Shown here piece after piece: positions 9,944 through 21,737 of a stretch of 64,000 nt of DNA. The translations under genes and the position numbers were made by a program. The first letter of the stretch is position 1. Each line of letters starts with the position of its first letter. Source of the stretch: Craspedostauros australis (Eukaryota > Bacillariophyta > Bacillariophyceae > Mastogloiales > Achnanthaceae); assembly GCA_026770025.1 (NCBI GenBank), contig JAMXDE010000009.1, forward strand, positions 744,001 through 808,000, written 5' to 3'. Below the pieces are notes generated by a model, which saw only the letters and a program-made list of their open reading frames with translations, searched no databases and was not told the origin of the DNA.

Positions 9944-12083
9944 ATGATAGTGCGTCTCATCTTTCTTGTGGCTTCGTTTGTCGAAGTCTTCGGTGGGAAT
10001 GCGTCAGCGCTGGCGCCACTCGCGCTTTCGTTAATACCTTTCGCCAGTGCGCTGGGCATCACGAAGCCAGGGAAAGGCTCTGCGTGGAACACAAAGCTCA
10101 CTCGCACATCGGCAGCCAGCAGTGTCGATGCACCAAACCATCCCCATTCCTTCCCAAGTTCGCACGTGCATCCGCATCCGCACTTCCAGCCTGGCACAGT
10201 TCAAGACCCCCCTCAAGAAGGCAAACAGACCAGCCGTCGTCAATGGCTATCGCTGTGTTCAAAAGTGGCGACGGTTGCATCGCTCGGTGTTACTTCGAAG
10301 CCTGTTGCATCGAATGCCGAAGTTGGCGATGAGGGCAAACTAGCGCCGCGTCTGTCAGGGGAGTGGTACGACAACATTCCCGTCACAGGCACAGCGGAAG
10401 GCCTGAGCCGATCATTCTTCCCGTCCCTGACCCCTCCATTCCAGAACCGAGCCACTTTTCGATACGAGGTACGCCGCGATGATTGTCGTACTGCGGCGCA
10501 ATGTTCCACAGCTGAACCTATGTACTATACTCTATGCAAGTTCTTGGCTTGGGCGCCGGCTTCAAGTCTTGGCGAATTGTACTGACGACGGTGTACCGAC
10601 GTGCATCTGCGCCTGTCTCTGTCTGTGTCGGCAGATTCTGGGTCACACTATTTGTTGACTTTGACCAACGACCGAAAGAACGAATGGAACAAAGACATGA
10701 ATGAGGGAATCAACGAAAGAATGGATCACCCTTGTTCTTTGCCCACAGACTGCGAGGATGAGACAAGAGAATCAACCCAAGGCCACACATCATGCCCCCA
10801 GGCAATGCCGACGCCGCCACCTTGCCAGCAACTGTCGCCTCGTTCCTCAATTCTCCCCCCTCATCTTGTTCTTCTGATTCTTGCTGGCTCTCCCTGGAAC
10901 AAGTATTGCTCTCCTCTTAATCCACTCTACTTTGTCGTTATCCACGGATCAGCTTGGTCGGAACGCTTGGGCATTCGAGCAACTCCTGACATTCGCCAAC
11001 GTAACAGCAACCATTCGAACGAATGTGATTCGGCTGGAGTCCACCGGAGGTCTTTGGGTTCATTCGCCGCTGTATCCCACTTCTGAATTCTGCAGCCTCT
11101 TGGAAGAAATCGGGAACGTCGAACACATCGTGCTGCCATGCAACGCCTTCGAGCACAAGGCACCGCTTGCTGCATTCTGCAGACGCTACCCGCGAGCATC
11201 TGTCTGGATTGCTCCTGGGCAGTACCAGCCACTTGGCCAGTGTGGAACGACGCTCTCCGCAGCAAATGGCAACCAACGATGTCGAATGGGAGCGAGAATT
11301 GACGGGATCTTTCCAACCCGTGATCGTGACGCACATCAGCCTCAATCAAAACCGCTGTCATCGCCACAGCAAACGGTCGATCCTCTGATTCCTCGCCCAC
11401 CGTGGGCGGACGAATTCGAATACACCACCCTGTACGTCAACTTGCCAGAGAATGCGGGTCCTGTGTCTGAGGTGGCATTTCTCCACAAACCGACCAAAAC
11501 TTTAATCGCGACTGATGCTGTGGCATACATTCCCAAGACTCTGACCAAACAAGCTCCCATCTTTCGAACCTACTTCAAAGAGGAAGAGGTGCAAGAGCCG
11601 ACGTTCTGGGCAAGGACGGTCCTGCAGAGTGTCTTCCTGCCATTGAGGGCAGCCGATGAAGGCGCACAGCAAACTATTCGAGGAGGAGCAACCTCCAACA
11701 ACGAGAACGGCGAGGTGTCGCAGTATCCAGGTTTTGATGCCATTCAAGAGAGGTTGCTGCGAGCACCGATCTTGCGCGGGTTCAACGACGCAAGGGCACC
11801 AGAGGAAGCCAGGGCCTTTGTTGACGAAATTTCGAGATGGGACTTTGACCGTATCATCACAAGCCACTTTGCATCGCCGATCATGGCGCAGCCGAATGAT
11901 GTCCGAAAGGCCTTCGCATATCTGTACAGCAACAGCCCATCTACTGACAGTGTGGACACGTCGTTCTTGCCGCCGATCACATGTCGTGACTGGGAACTGC
12001 TGGACAATCTCAACGCGATCATTGCGGATTACAAGATTGGGGCTCCGGCGACATTCGACTATCGAAGTGGGTGCATCCAATAA
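9944..12083 (+). CDS. DUF4336 family protein with thylakoid-lumen presequence
   Basis: Two exons: 9944-10468 and 10953-12083 (551 residues). The 484-bp intron has GT at 10469 and AG at 10951-10952; the join reads TFRYE-LGRNAWAFEQLL, an uninterrupted family segment. An in-frame ATG at 9893 is an alternative start. Residues 1-25 are a signal peptide ending in ASA-LAP, a variant of the plastid ASAFAP site. TSRRQWLSL near residue 96 followed by a hydrophobic run and SNA-E looks like a Tat signal. From about residue 185 the protein matches DUF4336: IRLESTGGLWVHSPLYP, then NVEHIVLPC and RYPRASVWIAPGQY. DUF4336 has a metallo-beta-lactamase-like layout but no assigned reaction. I infer a plastid role. 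There is an insert rich in Asn/Gln near the middle. Confidence 0.82.
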
Positions 12084-15000
12084 CTTGCAAGTCATCCGTT
12101 GCAAGTGAGTCATCCATCGCTGGGCGTCATGCCATGGACCACCCAATCTTTGCATCCCACCGACAACCCCCCGCCAACCCCCCGCACATACCGCGGACAG
12201 CGGGTGGAGCAAGAGCAAAGCACATCGAGCGTCATCGACCAAGTCACGCTTCAAGGAACCTGAAGCCTGAAGTCTGCCGCAAGCGCTCACGTATCTCTCG
12301 AGAGAAGCACGGAGGCTGGCCTGGTCACTCTTGACACCTGACATGTGCGCGTATTGGAACACACCGGAAGGAGTCGACCCAGTGATAATCCAATCTTGCG
12401 AGATTTGTAAGTACGTTCCTCTACTTGGTTGTGCCACCAATCATCCGTTGAGACCTGTGTCTGATGGTCTTGGTATCTCGCCCGCTCTGTTCTCACTCAT
12501 CTTGGCCTGATCGTGGAAGCTGCATTCATATCGCAGAACATGTGGAGGGGCATTCAAAGCCGACCGTGGCGTGAGACACTGACCTACATACGACTACTCT
12601 GCTCTGCCCCGCTTCTCACCAGATCACATCGCACCAAAGCCCTTCTCGCTGTCGCTATTGGTCTTTTCCATCTACCCACAGAGCTCTTGCTGCCATGGGT
12701 CGCTTCACCTCCACGTTGTCTGTTATTTGTTTCCGGGTCAAGTGGGACTCCAGCCTGACGGAGTGCACGATGGCATGGCCTTGCGCATGTGCGAATGCGC
12801 GAATGCCTGAATCGACGAAGACAGACATACATTTGTTGGAAGTATTGGTAGCATAAAACCCAACGGCATGGTCGCAAGCAAAACCCCCAACACGGTGTCT
12901 GAAACAACAATTATGGGTGAAGACGCGGCCACAATGCTGACATGGTTTGTGTCGGAGGCAAGACCAAGACCTGAGATTGGCCCACGGAGCCGGTCCATGG
13001 AGGATTTCCGCCTGCCTGCAGCTGGTCACAGATCCTCCGCTGAAGTCGTATAAGTGACGGCCGGGGGGGGGGGGGGGGGGGGGGGGGGAGGGGGTGCAGA
13101 CCAAGACCAAAGGATGATGCATCATATTCTAGTATACAATATAAACAGTGTGAGCTAACAGGAATAGTCTACTCTACCGAGCTTCCACCGGAACAAAATA
13201 CGCTTTTGCGTGTGCAGCGCAGATGTTTCAGTGAACTTCACGTGGAGTATGCAGGGCGTCGTGACGCTGATGATGTGCCTCTTCTGTGTTCTCTGGACAC
13301 TGCGAGGAAGCTCCGTGTCCGAACACACATGCGGTGCGAGTAGCTCGTATGACGGCCAGGTTGACAAAAGCCATCGTGTTCGCAGTGCTTTCCTTCCCTC
13401 CTTTATTTGGAATTTGTCCCTTGGGATGGATGCACATGATGAATTTGGAATGCCCGCTCCTCGTGCATCCTGGCCAGGTTGAAGCCAACACCGTGCCCAT
13501 CAAGAGGCGTCACAAGAGCGGCACCAGGCTGAAGCGACATCAAGCGGCTCCCCCTCCTTTGTGGTCTTTGCGGCGGTGATTGCCAGTAATACTCGTTTCT
13601 AACCACCCCCGACAGAGTCGTGCGAGATAGAGCGCAGCTCGCAGGTGCTAAATGGTGTTGTTGATGTTGGATTGGCGGCCGTGGTGTGTAGTCCCATGCG
13701 GAGCAGTGGGCCGCGCGCTGGCTGTTCGTGGTATCAATCGTGCAACATGTTGCATGGTTCTCACGGGCGGGGTGTTCACTCGAGGACTCGCATCGCGACT
13801 GGGCATGAGACGATTGGGCTCCACTCGTCTGTCCTTCTGCGTCATTCATGGTGCCGCTCATTTTCGTTCGAGGTGCCATGGGAGTTCGCTCCCGACATTT
13901 TCGCCATTGAAGTGATGTTCCCCAAACACAGTTGGCATTTCTCACAGGCGACTCTCCCGGAAGACGGCTTCACAAAGGAAGGAGAGACAGCAGGGAGCAC
14001 TTGTATTAGTACCAGCTCTCGAGGCGCACATTCCTTCATTAATCAGTTGCGCTTGGTGGCGGTATGGAAGAGGGAAGGGTGTTTGCCTCTTGTTGTTGGG
14101 TCCTGTTTGCTCGATTTCTCCTTTGGTTGCATTCCGTCTTCGTCCCTTTGTGTTCTTTTTGTCGTTGCCTGGCTGTCTCGCCTTCCTCAACCAACAAAGA
14201 CATTGGTTGGACATCTCTATCACGAACGACATTTTCACTTTCTTGATGAAAACACGTTGGGGATGGCGACTACATTCGAGAGACAGCGCAGCGGTCTTCC
14301 GCAATGAACCGGTCAAGCGCTATGATCCTCTCTTTGTCCTTCGGCAACGCACGGGATGTGATGAGCCACACAATTGCCATTGGATGGTCTTGATGGACAA
14401 TGGTGACTTGCAATGTGGTTTGCGCGCTTCCTTTGCGTTGCTCACTCTTGGAATCCACCCACCCATGATGGTGTTGGACACACCTTGGACGTTGGAAACG
14501 CGTCCAGAACCGTGGGATCGCATGGCCCAAAGTAAGATGGGTAGACAGAGAACGCACCATGAGGTACTGCAGCCACGCCAATCATCGCTCTGGCATGAAC
14601 AAAGCCCAAAGAATTGGAAAGGCATGTCAGCGATCGCGGCGAACGAGGACGGAATGTTGGAATAGCCAAAGCAACGCCGCATTCTCGTTAGATCGACACG
14701 ATCCATTGCGATGCGCCCAGAGTGAGGACAGTGGGAAATCGAAACAATGTTGAACAGTGTACATGACGCTCAACGGGAAGGAATGCCAGGGCACGGTACT
14801 GCTCGGCGCAAATGGTGAGAAACTGCCTATTCATGAGAGGAACCGTCGTCGATTGGAGGCTGGTCATGGATGCAGCGATATCAGGGCTGCCCACCACTCC
14901 AAGATACTCGTGGTCAACTATTATTGAGTATTAGCTTGTCGTGGTCGTACTCCGCACATGCTTGTCATGCTGGCGAACGTCGCTTCTCTGATTAGGACCT

Positions 15001-16717
15001 TGGTGCTCACCAACATGTGAGTTGCTGGAGACGTGCGGTGCTGGGATTGCCACAACATGGGCGAGGAATCATGTTCTTTGGTTCTTTGCATGCGAAAAGA
15101 TTGAAGGCATCGAACACTATTTAACATGGTTTTGATGAAGTTACCTCTGGGGCATCACAAACAGCTCAGGAGTCTGCTGAACGAAAATGAAGATGTTCCT
15201 GATTCCTTGTGGAGTCCGATCTAGTCCATGGCATGCAATACTCTCAACCACGGGTACTCTCTCTACGCACAGAGAGTAGAGCAGCACATGTGCGGCGGCA
15301 GTAATAGTCGTAGTCGTTCGTGATGGTCATCAATCTCCGCTCAACATCATTTCGGCATTTGGAAACATATTGCTCTGTTGGGGTGTCTTGACCTGCCTTG
15401 TTGCTGGTGATCAGGACTCTTCTCAACTCTTTGCTCCCGAATGAAGAACGTGGCCGCAAGCCGCGAGAGCGACCACGTGGACTCGCATGTCTGCAGTGGC
15501 TTGCGAGCTACGACTACCTAGCTCGTGTCTCGAATCGCAAAGCAAGAGGCAGTCATTTTACGACCGAGGCTCATCAAAACCTGTGTCCACCACAAGCGTA
15601 CAACACCATCCTGGTGCCGTGCACATGCTCTGTACTGCTGGTGGAGGCAGAGGCAGATAGAGCGAGAGAGATTCTTCGTTGTGTTGCTGAAGGATGCACC
15701 GCGAGATTTGTCCGGTCAGACTAGCACGGCGGTTCGCACCTTCTCCACATACTCGCATGTACGATCAGTACTGTTGTGATACATCGCGACGTTCATCAAA
15801 CGTCGGTCAGGGTGGAATTGGTTGTCGCCTTGCTCCGCGTCCTGGCTCGCGCAAACATAATAGGTAAGTGCATCTGTTGATTACGGTCACAGGTGTATCC
15901 GCAGCAAGACCTGTGATTGGATTGTGCCTTGCAATGCCTGGGCGCGAGGTAGCACAGAATCCCCGCAGGGGAGATGTGGCGGCGACGGCGACAGGCCAGC
16001 GCGGAAGGGACAGGACGGGAGATTTGCGCCGCTGTCACCAGTTGTATCTTTGCGTACGTTGCTTGGGTCGGTTTTGGTGGCCCAATTGTCGCTGTCTGGA
16101 ATGTCACAAGACACAAACAAGGGAAAGGGAACCGTGCTGCGCAAACTCCCACGGAGCTTCGTGTTGGTACAAGAATGCCGCTTGCCCCAGTCCTGGGATT
16201 GACGTGCGGAGACGAGTCATCGTACAGAGCTGCGTGGAGTACAATAATTGTTCCTCCCTCGCCATCGGGTTCAGGTACTTTGGAGGGGACTGTGGAGTGC
16301 AATTACGAAGATCACAGAAACCATCCACGGCGATGACAACACCAACAGTGCCAAACTGCCAAACAGCCAAAGTTGACGACTAGAAAGGTCGGAGTTGCGA
16401 ACAGTTCAACCTCGTCATAAAATTACGATTCAGCCAAAGCACCACTTAGATCAAACAACGTAAGAGCGAAGGCAACATCATCCAACGCAGCGCATTCCTG
16501 TACCAGCCCCTCAATCAACTCACCACAGCACGTCACCACCACCACAGCACCCACAACAGCAACAACAACACCAGCACCACCACAGTGCCCACAACACAAA
16601 CACATCGACACATCGACGCGTGACACAAACCATAACACCAGCATTTACGTCTCGATCCTACTTCCTCTCAACCAACGCACACCCAACACGCCGCAGTCCT
16701 CGTGCCGTCTGTGCTAA
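12084..16717. other. Long intergenic region, no supported gene
   Basis: 4.6 kb with many short overlapping frames on both strands and no recognised domain. The longest, plus 13645-14307 and 14090-14665, overlap each other in different frames and show no family motif; the segment around 14300-14480 has the most protein-like look but is not convincing. Holds a 26-nt poly-G tract at 13063. From about 16500 the sequence is rich in CAN triplets (CAC, CAA, ACC) and is probably the 5' leader of the HSF gene. Confidence 0.5.
13063..13094 (+). repeat. Poly-G tract (26 G, A, 5 G)
   Basis: An uninterrupted run of 26 G from 13063 to 13088, then one A and five more G. It is much longer than any other homopolymer in the window. 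It may be a real mutation-prone G tract capable of G-quadruplex formation, or its length may be inflated by the assembly. Confidence 0.9.
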
Positions 16718-18139
16718 ATGATGATGGAAACCATGGACCCGCCGCCACTACAGTGCGTCACACCAAACTCAAGTCCTGCCTCTGGCTCCCACAAGATAGT
16801 AGACAAAGATGCAACAGACAACAACAACACCGATGCCAACACCAACGACACCAGCAACAGCAACATCGTCAGCAGCAAATGCGATACGGGCGATGGCACC
16901 AAGTCCAAGAGGACCGCATTTCCCATGATCTTGCATCAGATGCTCGACGATGCCAATGCGCAAGACTTCGCCTCAATCGTTTCGTGGTACCCACTGAGGG
17001 GGTCGACGTTCTTTCGCGTGCACAATCAGAAGGTGTTCGTGAACGACATCTTGCCACGGTACTTCTCGCACAACAAGTACAAGAGCTTCCAACGACAGCT
17101 CAATCTGTGGGGATTCGAACGAGTCACGCAGGGCAAGAGCAAGGGGGCGTACGGTCATCGCTTCTTCGTCCAGGGTGAGCCAGACCTATGCAAGAAGATG
17201 TCCCGAAGGAAGTTTGGATCTTCTTCGCCCAATGCCAACCCGACGACGCCGTCTTGCAGCTCCGCCTCAATCTGCGTCAACCCAACCTCTGCATCCAGAA
17301 CTGAGCTGGATGATTCGATGACCTCCAACGACTCTCGAAGATCGTCGGTCATGGACTACGCTCTTCCGACGATGTCCAACAGACGCGGAGAGCTGGAGAA
17401 AATGTCGCTCAGTGAGGATCTGCCATCATTCGTGGACAAACGGAGGATGTCGCCCAACGCATCCACCGAGGTTCTCGGACGCCTTTCGCGGTCCTCCGGG
17501 GCGACGAATCAGACTCACGCTGACCCTGCCAACGCGACCCTCCAGTCGCAGTGGGATCAACTCTCTCTTCAACAGCCACCCACAGGAGGTTTGTCATTCG
17601 CCGGCGGCTATCCTCAACAGCAGGCAGAACCGTGCATGTCCGCACCAAGCGTGGCATTGCGACCAGCGACAGCATCTCCCCAAATGCAGCCCCAAGGACA
17701 AGCACAACAGCATCCCATGATGAGTGGAGTTGGTGCAAGGAATGGTCAACGCCTCGTTGACTATGGTTGGGTAAGATCGTCAGCATCGCCATCGCCATCG
17801 CCATCAATGTCGATGGCGATGGCAACTGCAACGCACGCATCTACACCATCCATGCCATTCAGAAGCGTTGCACAGCATCCACCGCAATCGAAGCTAAGGC
17901 CTCAATTTACACACATAAACACTGCCATTGCCAAGGCTCACGAAAAAGGCGGCGAACTGGTGCCCTTCGAAGGGAAGCAGTTCTACTTCGTGGATGGTGC
18001 GCTGGCAAGCAGCTCCGAGCATAGCACTGGGTCTTTCCTTGGCGCTGTCGCCGCCTTGGATTCAAATCTGTTGCCATCGCACTTTCCAGCAGCAAAGAAC
18101 GGCGATCAGCAATCAAGTCATAGCAATATGCCGCTCTAA
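16718..18139 (+). CDS. HSF-type DNA-binding transcription factor
   Basis: Intronless gene, 473 residues, first of three adjacent ATG codons at 16718. Residues 68-163 form a heat-shock-factor DNA-binding domain: FPMILHQMLDD, then IVSWYPLRGSTFFRVHNQKV, the recognition-helix part KYKSFQRQLNLWGFERV, and a closing GHRFFVQGEPDLCKKMSR. The N-terminus is Asn/Asp/Thr-rich. The C-terminal 300 residues are Ser/Gln/Pro-rich with no hydrophobic heptad array that I can see, so the trimerisation region (HR-A/B) of classical HSFs is not evident. Diatoms carry a large expanded HSF-like family, and this is probably such a nuclear regulator rather than the true heat-shock factor. Target genes cannot be told. 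Confidence 0.92.
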   Translation: MMMETMDPPPLQCVTPNSSPASGSHKIVDKDATDNNNTDANTNDTSNSNIVSSKCDTGDGTKSKRTAFPMILHQMLDDANAQDFASIVSWYPLRGSTFFRVHNQKVFVNDILPRYFSHNKYKSFQRQLNLWGFERVTQGKSKGAYGHRFFVQGEPDLCKKMSRRKFGSSSPNANPTTPSCSSASICVNPTSASRTELDDSMTSNDSRRSSVMDYALPTMSNRRGELEKMSLSEDLPSFVDKRRMSPNASTEVLGRLSRSSGATNQTHADPANATLQSQWDQLSLQQPPTGGLSFAGGYPQQQAEPCMSAPSVALRPATASPQMQPQGQAQQHPMMSGVGARNGQRLVDYGWVRSSASPSPSPSMSMAMATATHASTPSMPFRSVAQHPPQSKLRPQFTHINTAIAKAHEKGGELVPFEGKQFYFVDGALASSSEHSTGSFLGAVAALDSNLLPSHFPAAKNGDQQSSHSNMPL

Positions 18140-18795
18140 AGGGTCTACCCTCATCAAATGATGCTTGGAGTGCATGGTATAGTATACAACAATACTTGGC
18201 AATGCTCTTCAATGATACGAAGCTCAACGAAGAAAGTCGTCGCAACGATCGTGACCATGGGGGCGAGGGGCAGGCATACATGGTTTGCTTGCTTGTACAT
18301 CATAATTCGAGTCAGAGGCGTCGTGGTCACTGCAACACAGACAATGGCACTGGCCATCGCATCGGAGCTAGCAAGCTAGTCTACACTGTCTGTCATGTCT
18401 TCCACTGGCGGACGCAGAACACCATCCGGATCTCTCAGCTCGTCGTACCTTGTCAGTCAACTAGCCTGCGGACTTGACGACCATCGACTTACGAGTATGT
18501 ATGGTGCAGAGCTTCTCCGCAGCATAGCTAACGGATCATCATCGGCGACCTTGCATCATGCTATCACTAATATACTATTCTAGTATTATATAATACATAC
18601 AACATGAAAGTTTGAACAAGCACTTGTGCGAGTCAATATCAGCAGAGATCACGGTGCAGTCACGTGCGTGGTGTTCGGTGGAATGCTGGTTCTTATCTGG
18701 CGCACAAACATACGATGGGGCACAGAGACTAGAATGGTGACCGGCCCTTCCGTCATCAACAACCATAGCAAGAGCGTCGCAACACCAACAGCAAG

Positions 18796-18842
18796 AGCAG
18801 CAGCAGTAGTAGTAGTAGCAGCAGCAGCAGCAGCAGCAGCAA
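18796..18842 (+). repeat. AGC/AGT trinucleotide microsatellite
   Basis: Run of AGC and AGT triplets, with four to five AGT units followed by about eight AGC units. It is in non-coding sequence by my reading; one reading frame gives an Ala/Val run and another Ser/Gln, without flanking coding support. Confidence 0.85.
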
Positions 18843-20883
18843 CGACCCCAAAGATCTGTTCATATGATATGTCTGGAGCTACTCTACAGAATCAGTTTTT
18901 CATGTCGTATCTGTGAAAACACAAAGACCGATGTTGCGATAGGCTCCGTCATCTTCTGGCTCCCCGTGCTTTGCACAATCATCCCTGCTCCGCCGAAAGG
19001 ACCAGCTTTGCTATGGTCGTCTCCCGGTTGAGGTGCGCCAGGAGCGAGATGTAGTTGCAGACTCAATGTCTTATCAGGAGTTCCCAGACCAGGAGGAACT
19101 TGCCTTCGCCAGGTACGCACAGCACAGAACAAGCGTCAGAGGGATGACAAACATAGAGTGCGACTACTTGTACTACTGCGAGCGCCACACACACCAGCAT
19201 CATGGCTGACATTTCGTCTTTCATGCATCACATTCCGCGCTGCGATTCCGCTTCAACACATTCAGACGCACTGCTTTTTGGCGCGTGAACACCAATACCT
19301 CAATCCTCGCTCTTCAACCACGGACACTGTTTTTGCTGATCGGTTCGTACCGAACATAGATTGGATTCTCGTCCCTTCCTGTCGCCACCACTCAGTGCGT
19401 GACTCTTGGCTGTTTGTGAGTGCACCTCATCGTTCTGCCAACCGACAGGATGCGGTTAATCGTCAAACCCGGCGCGAATGCTGCGGAGTTCGTTGGCGGT
19501 CGTGCAACCTTTGCTGTGCCCGATACCCAGCCATTCTTCGGAACTGGGCACGCGAGTCCAAATGAACATGCCTTTTGACGCAGATCTGGACCAAGGGCAT
19601 GTTCCCGTGCCCGCCCACATCTTGTGCCTCGTACTGTATTGGTGGCGAGCGGTGCATTTCTTGTGAGCAGACGCAAACAGTCACCGAGAGATGGCGGCCC
19701 CACATGCCCGGATGTCCTCCCTCTCCGATCGGGAGCAGTAGATAGCCGCGAAGGCGGGCATTACTATGTATGTATGAATGAATGACCAACGACTAACCTT
19801 CCCATCGCTGTTTTCAATTATTCCAGCATAGAATATTAGTCTATTCTCTACGGAGTTTTCTACTCAATTGCATATTATTCGTGAATGCACGAATATAACT
19901 GCGAGTATTGGTAGACAGAGTGGAAGTATGATAGGAGTATGCAGGAGCACCAACCGATCTCCGGCGGCCGAAGCATCTGTTGCTCCTTCATATTCTAAAA
20001 TAGTATATTCACACGAACAGAAGAGTAAACCGAACCAGCATCTCACACAGGATCACCGAGGAGCAAAAAGGAAACGCAAACAATGCAAGACAATGCAAAC
20101 AATTGGATGGTGTGCGCTGCGAAAACACCAGCAGTGTCTGTGGGAATTGTTGTCATCGTTGTCATTGTCATCACCACCGTCATCGTCATTGTGATGTGCC
20201 CCCAGACAAGATTGAACCTTCCGAGAGGTTATCTTTGATGTTGAAATTGGGACATTGTTGGTGTCATTCGTGATTCGGACAAGATAGCGACGACATTGTT
20301 GTGGGACTTCGTTGGTCGTCAAGTCGCGAACAATTCCGAACCTTCTGGGTTGAGCATCTTCGTCAGATCGCGTCAGATCGTGTCAGAGTCCCCTGGCTGC
20401 CACGCTGGTCATGGATTTGGGTAAAGTTCTCTGGCTTGGTGCTTCTTATCCTGCCGATGCCAAAGTCCATGTCCATGTCCATGTCCATGTTCGCAGGTTC
20501 ATCTGTGTATCCTGACTCTTGCCCCAAGGACGCATGAGTATGACTGATAAATGTGAGCAAATATGCAACCAGTTGGAGTAGTGCGTCCCATTTCGGGTGC
20601 CTTGGCGGAGTTATTGATCAGGTAGTGGACACGGACTCGGCAAGATCACCACAATCCTCAGTGACATTCGTGTGTTCTGCCTTTGATCCTTGAAGCGGAC
20701 AGAAAGCTGTGATGACCAAAGCGTTCGACAAACAACAATTCAAAACGGACATGTACTGTGTCAAGAACAGCACTTGCAGACCCATCCTGTCCTTCTGCAC
20801 CACCCTCATTCGAACTAGAACATCGGCCAAGACCAGATAGATGTTCGGAAGTGTCTCCCACACAATCCTACTTGTACGAAGCA

Positions 20884-20902
20884 AGAGAGAGAGAGAGAGA
20901 GA
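20884..20902 (+). repeat. GA dinucleotide microsatellite
   Basis: About nine AG units in intergenic sequence. Confidence 0.85.
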
Positions 20903-21548
20903 CAAGCACTGTTCACATCGAGGAATTGGAGACATGACAATGAAGAACATGACGACGATCCTGTGGTGAAGCGAGGAGAGCGTAGCGGGCAGCAAGTGTA
21001 TTGGAGGACACGCCACTGTGGTTCCGATGAAATGAACAAGGAAGGAATAGATCGCAAGCATTGAGCTTGGGGACACTCATCACGACGCGTGGACGTCGTC
21101 GAAAACAGTTGGGGCGCTCTCGCGTTTCGTTTGTCTCTGTCTCATTCCTTTGTTTCTGACAAATGCGAACATTGCATTCGCTGGATCGTGCGCCTCCTGG
21201 ATCTTCCTCGCACCACCCTTGGCTACGAAGGCCTAACGAAGCATTTCTGCGGAACGTGTTGGAGACACGCAGACACAAAACGGGGCATTGTGTCAGGAGC
21301 CATGCGTCACATTTATCGGAAGTGGTTGGAGGGGACTGAAAGGAGACCTCTGGGCAGCAGGTTTCTGGATGGGCGAGGTGAGGATGTCGCTGCGAGGAAG
21401 GCACAGGATCACCGATGATTGGGAACAAAGTGCAGGCGCAAAACAGAATCCCTCTTCTGTCGCCATCCGACCCATGAAGCTGTCGTTTCCAAGTCGTGCA
21501 ATACGAAGAGCATCATCGCCAACACATCGACCCATCATCGACATCATC

Positions 21549-21737
21549 TGTCAATAAGACGAGTAGTGTGTGAATCAATGTTGTTCGCTAATATTATGAG
21601 ATATTACATTGTTGAGCTGAGAAGTTGCGGTCTTGGCTCCTGCTAGTGTCTTGATCTGCTCTGGGAGGAAAGTGGGCGCGAGGTGCGCACTTTGCGTACG
21701 GTGGTCAGTCGGGTCACGTGCGGGACTGGAATCAATA
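21549..21737 (-). repeat. 3' LTR of Copia element
   Basis: 189 bp, 188 identical to the copy at 26656-26844. The pol reading frame enters it and stops at 21575, so 163 nt of this LTR are coding. It carries the 14-nt sequence (21580-21593) complementary to the primer-binding position. Confidence 0.95.

Larger units (their letters stand above)
18140..21548. other. Long intergenic region with microsatellites
   Basis: 3.4 kb between the HSF gene and the Copia element. No coding sequence is supported; all frames are short and overlapping. It contains an AGC/AGT trinucleotide tract (about 18796-18842), a GTCCAT hexamer repeat (about 20467-20490) and a GA repeat (20884-20902). Confidence 0.5.

Noticed and set aside
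13645-14665. Overlapping plus-strand frames of 220 and 191 codons
   Set aside because: They are in different frames over the same bases, without family motifs, splice support or a coding-like composition.
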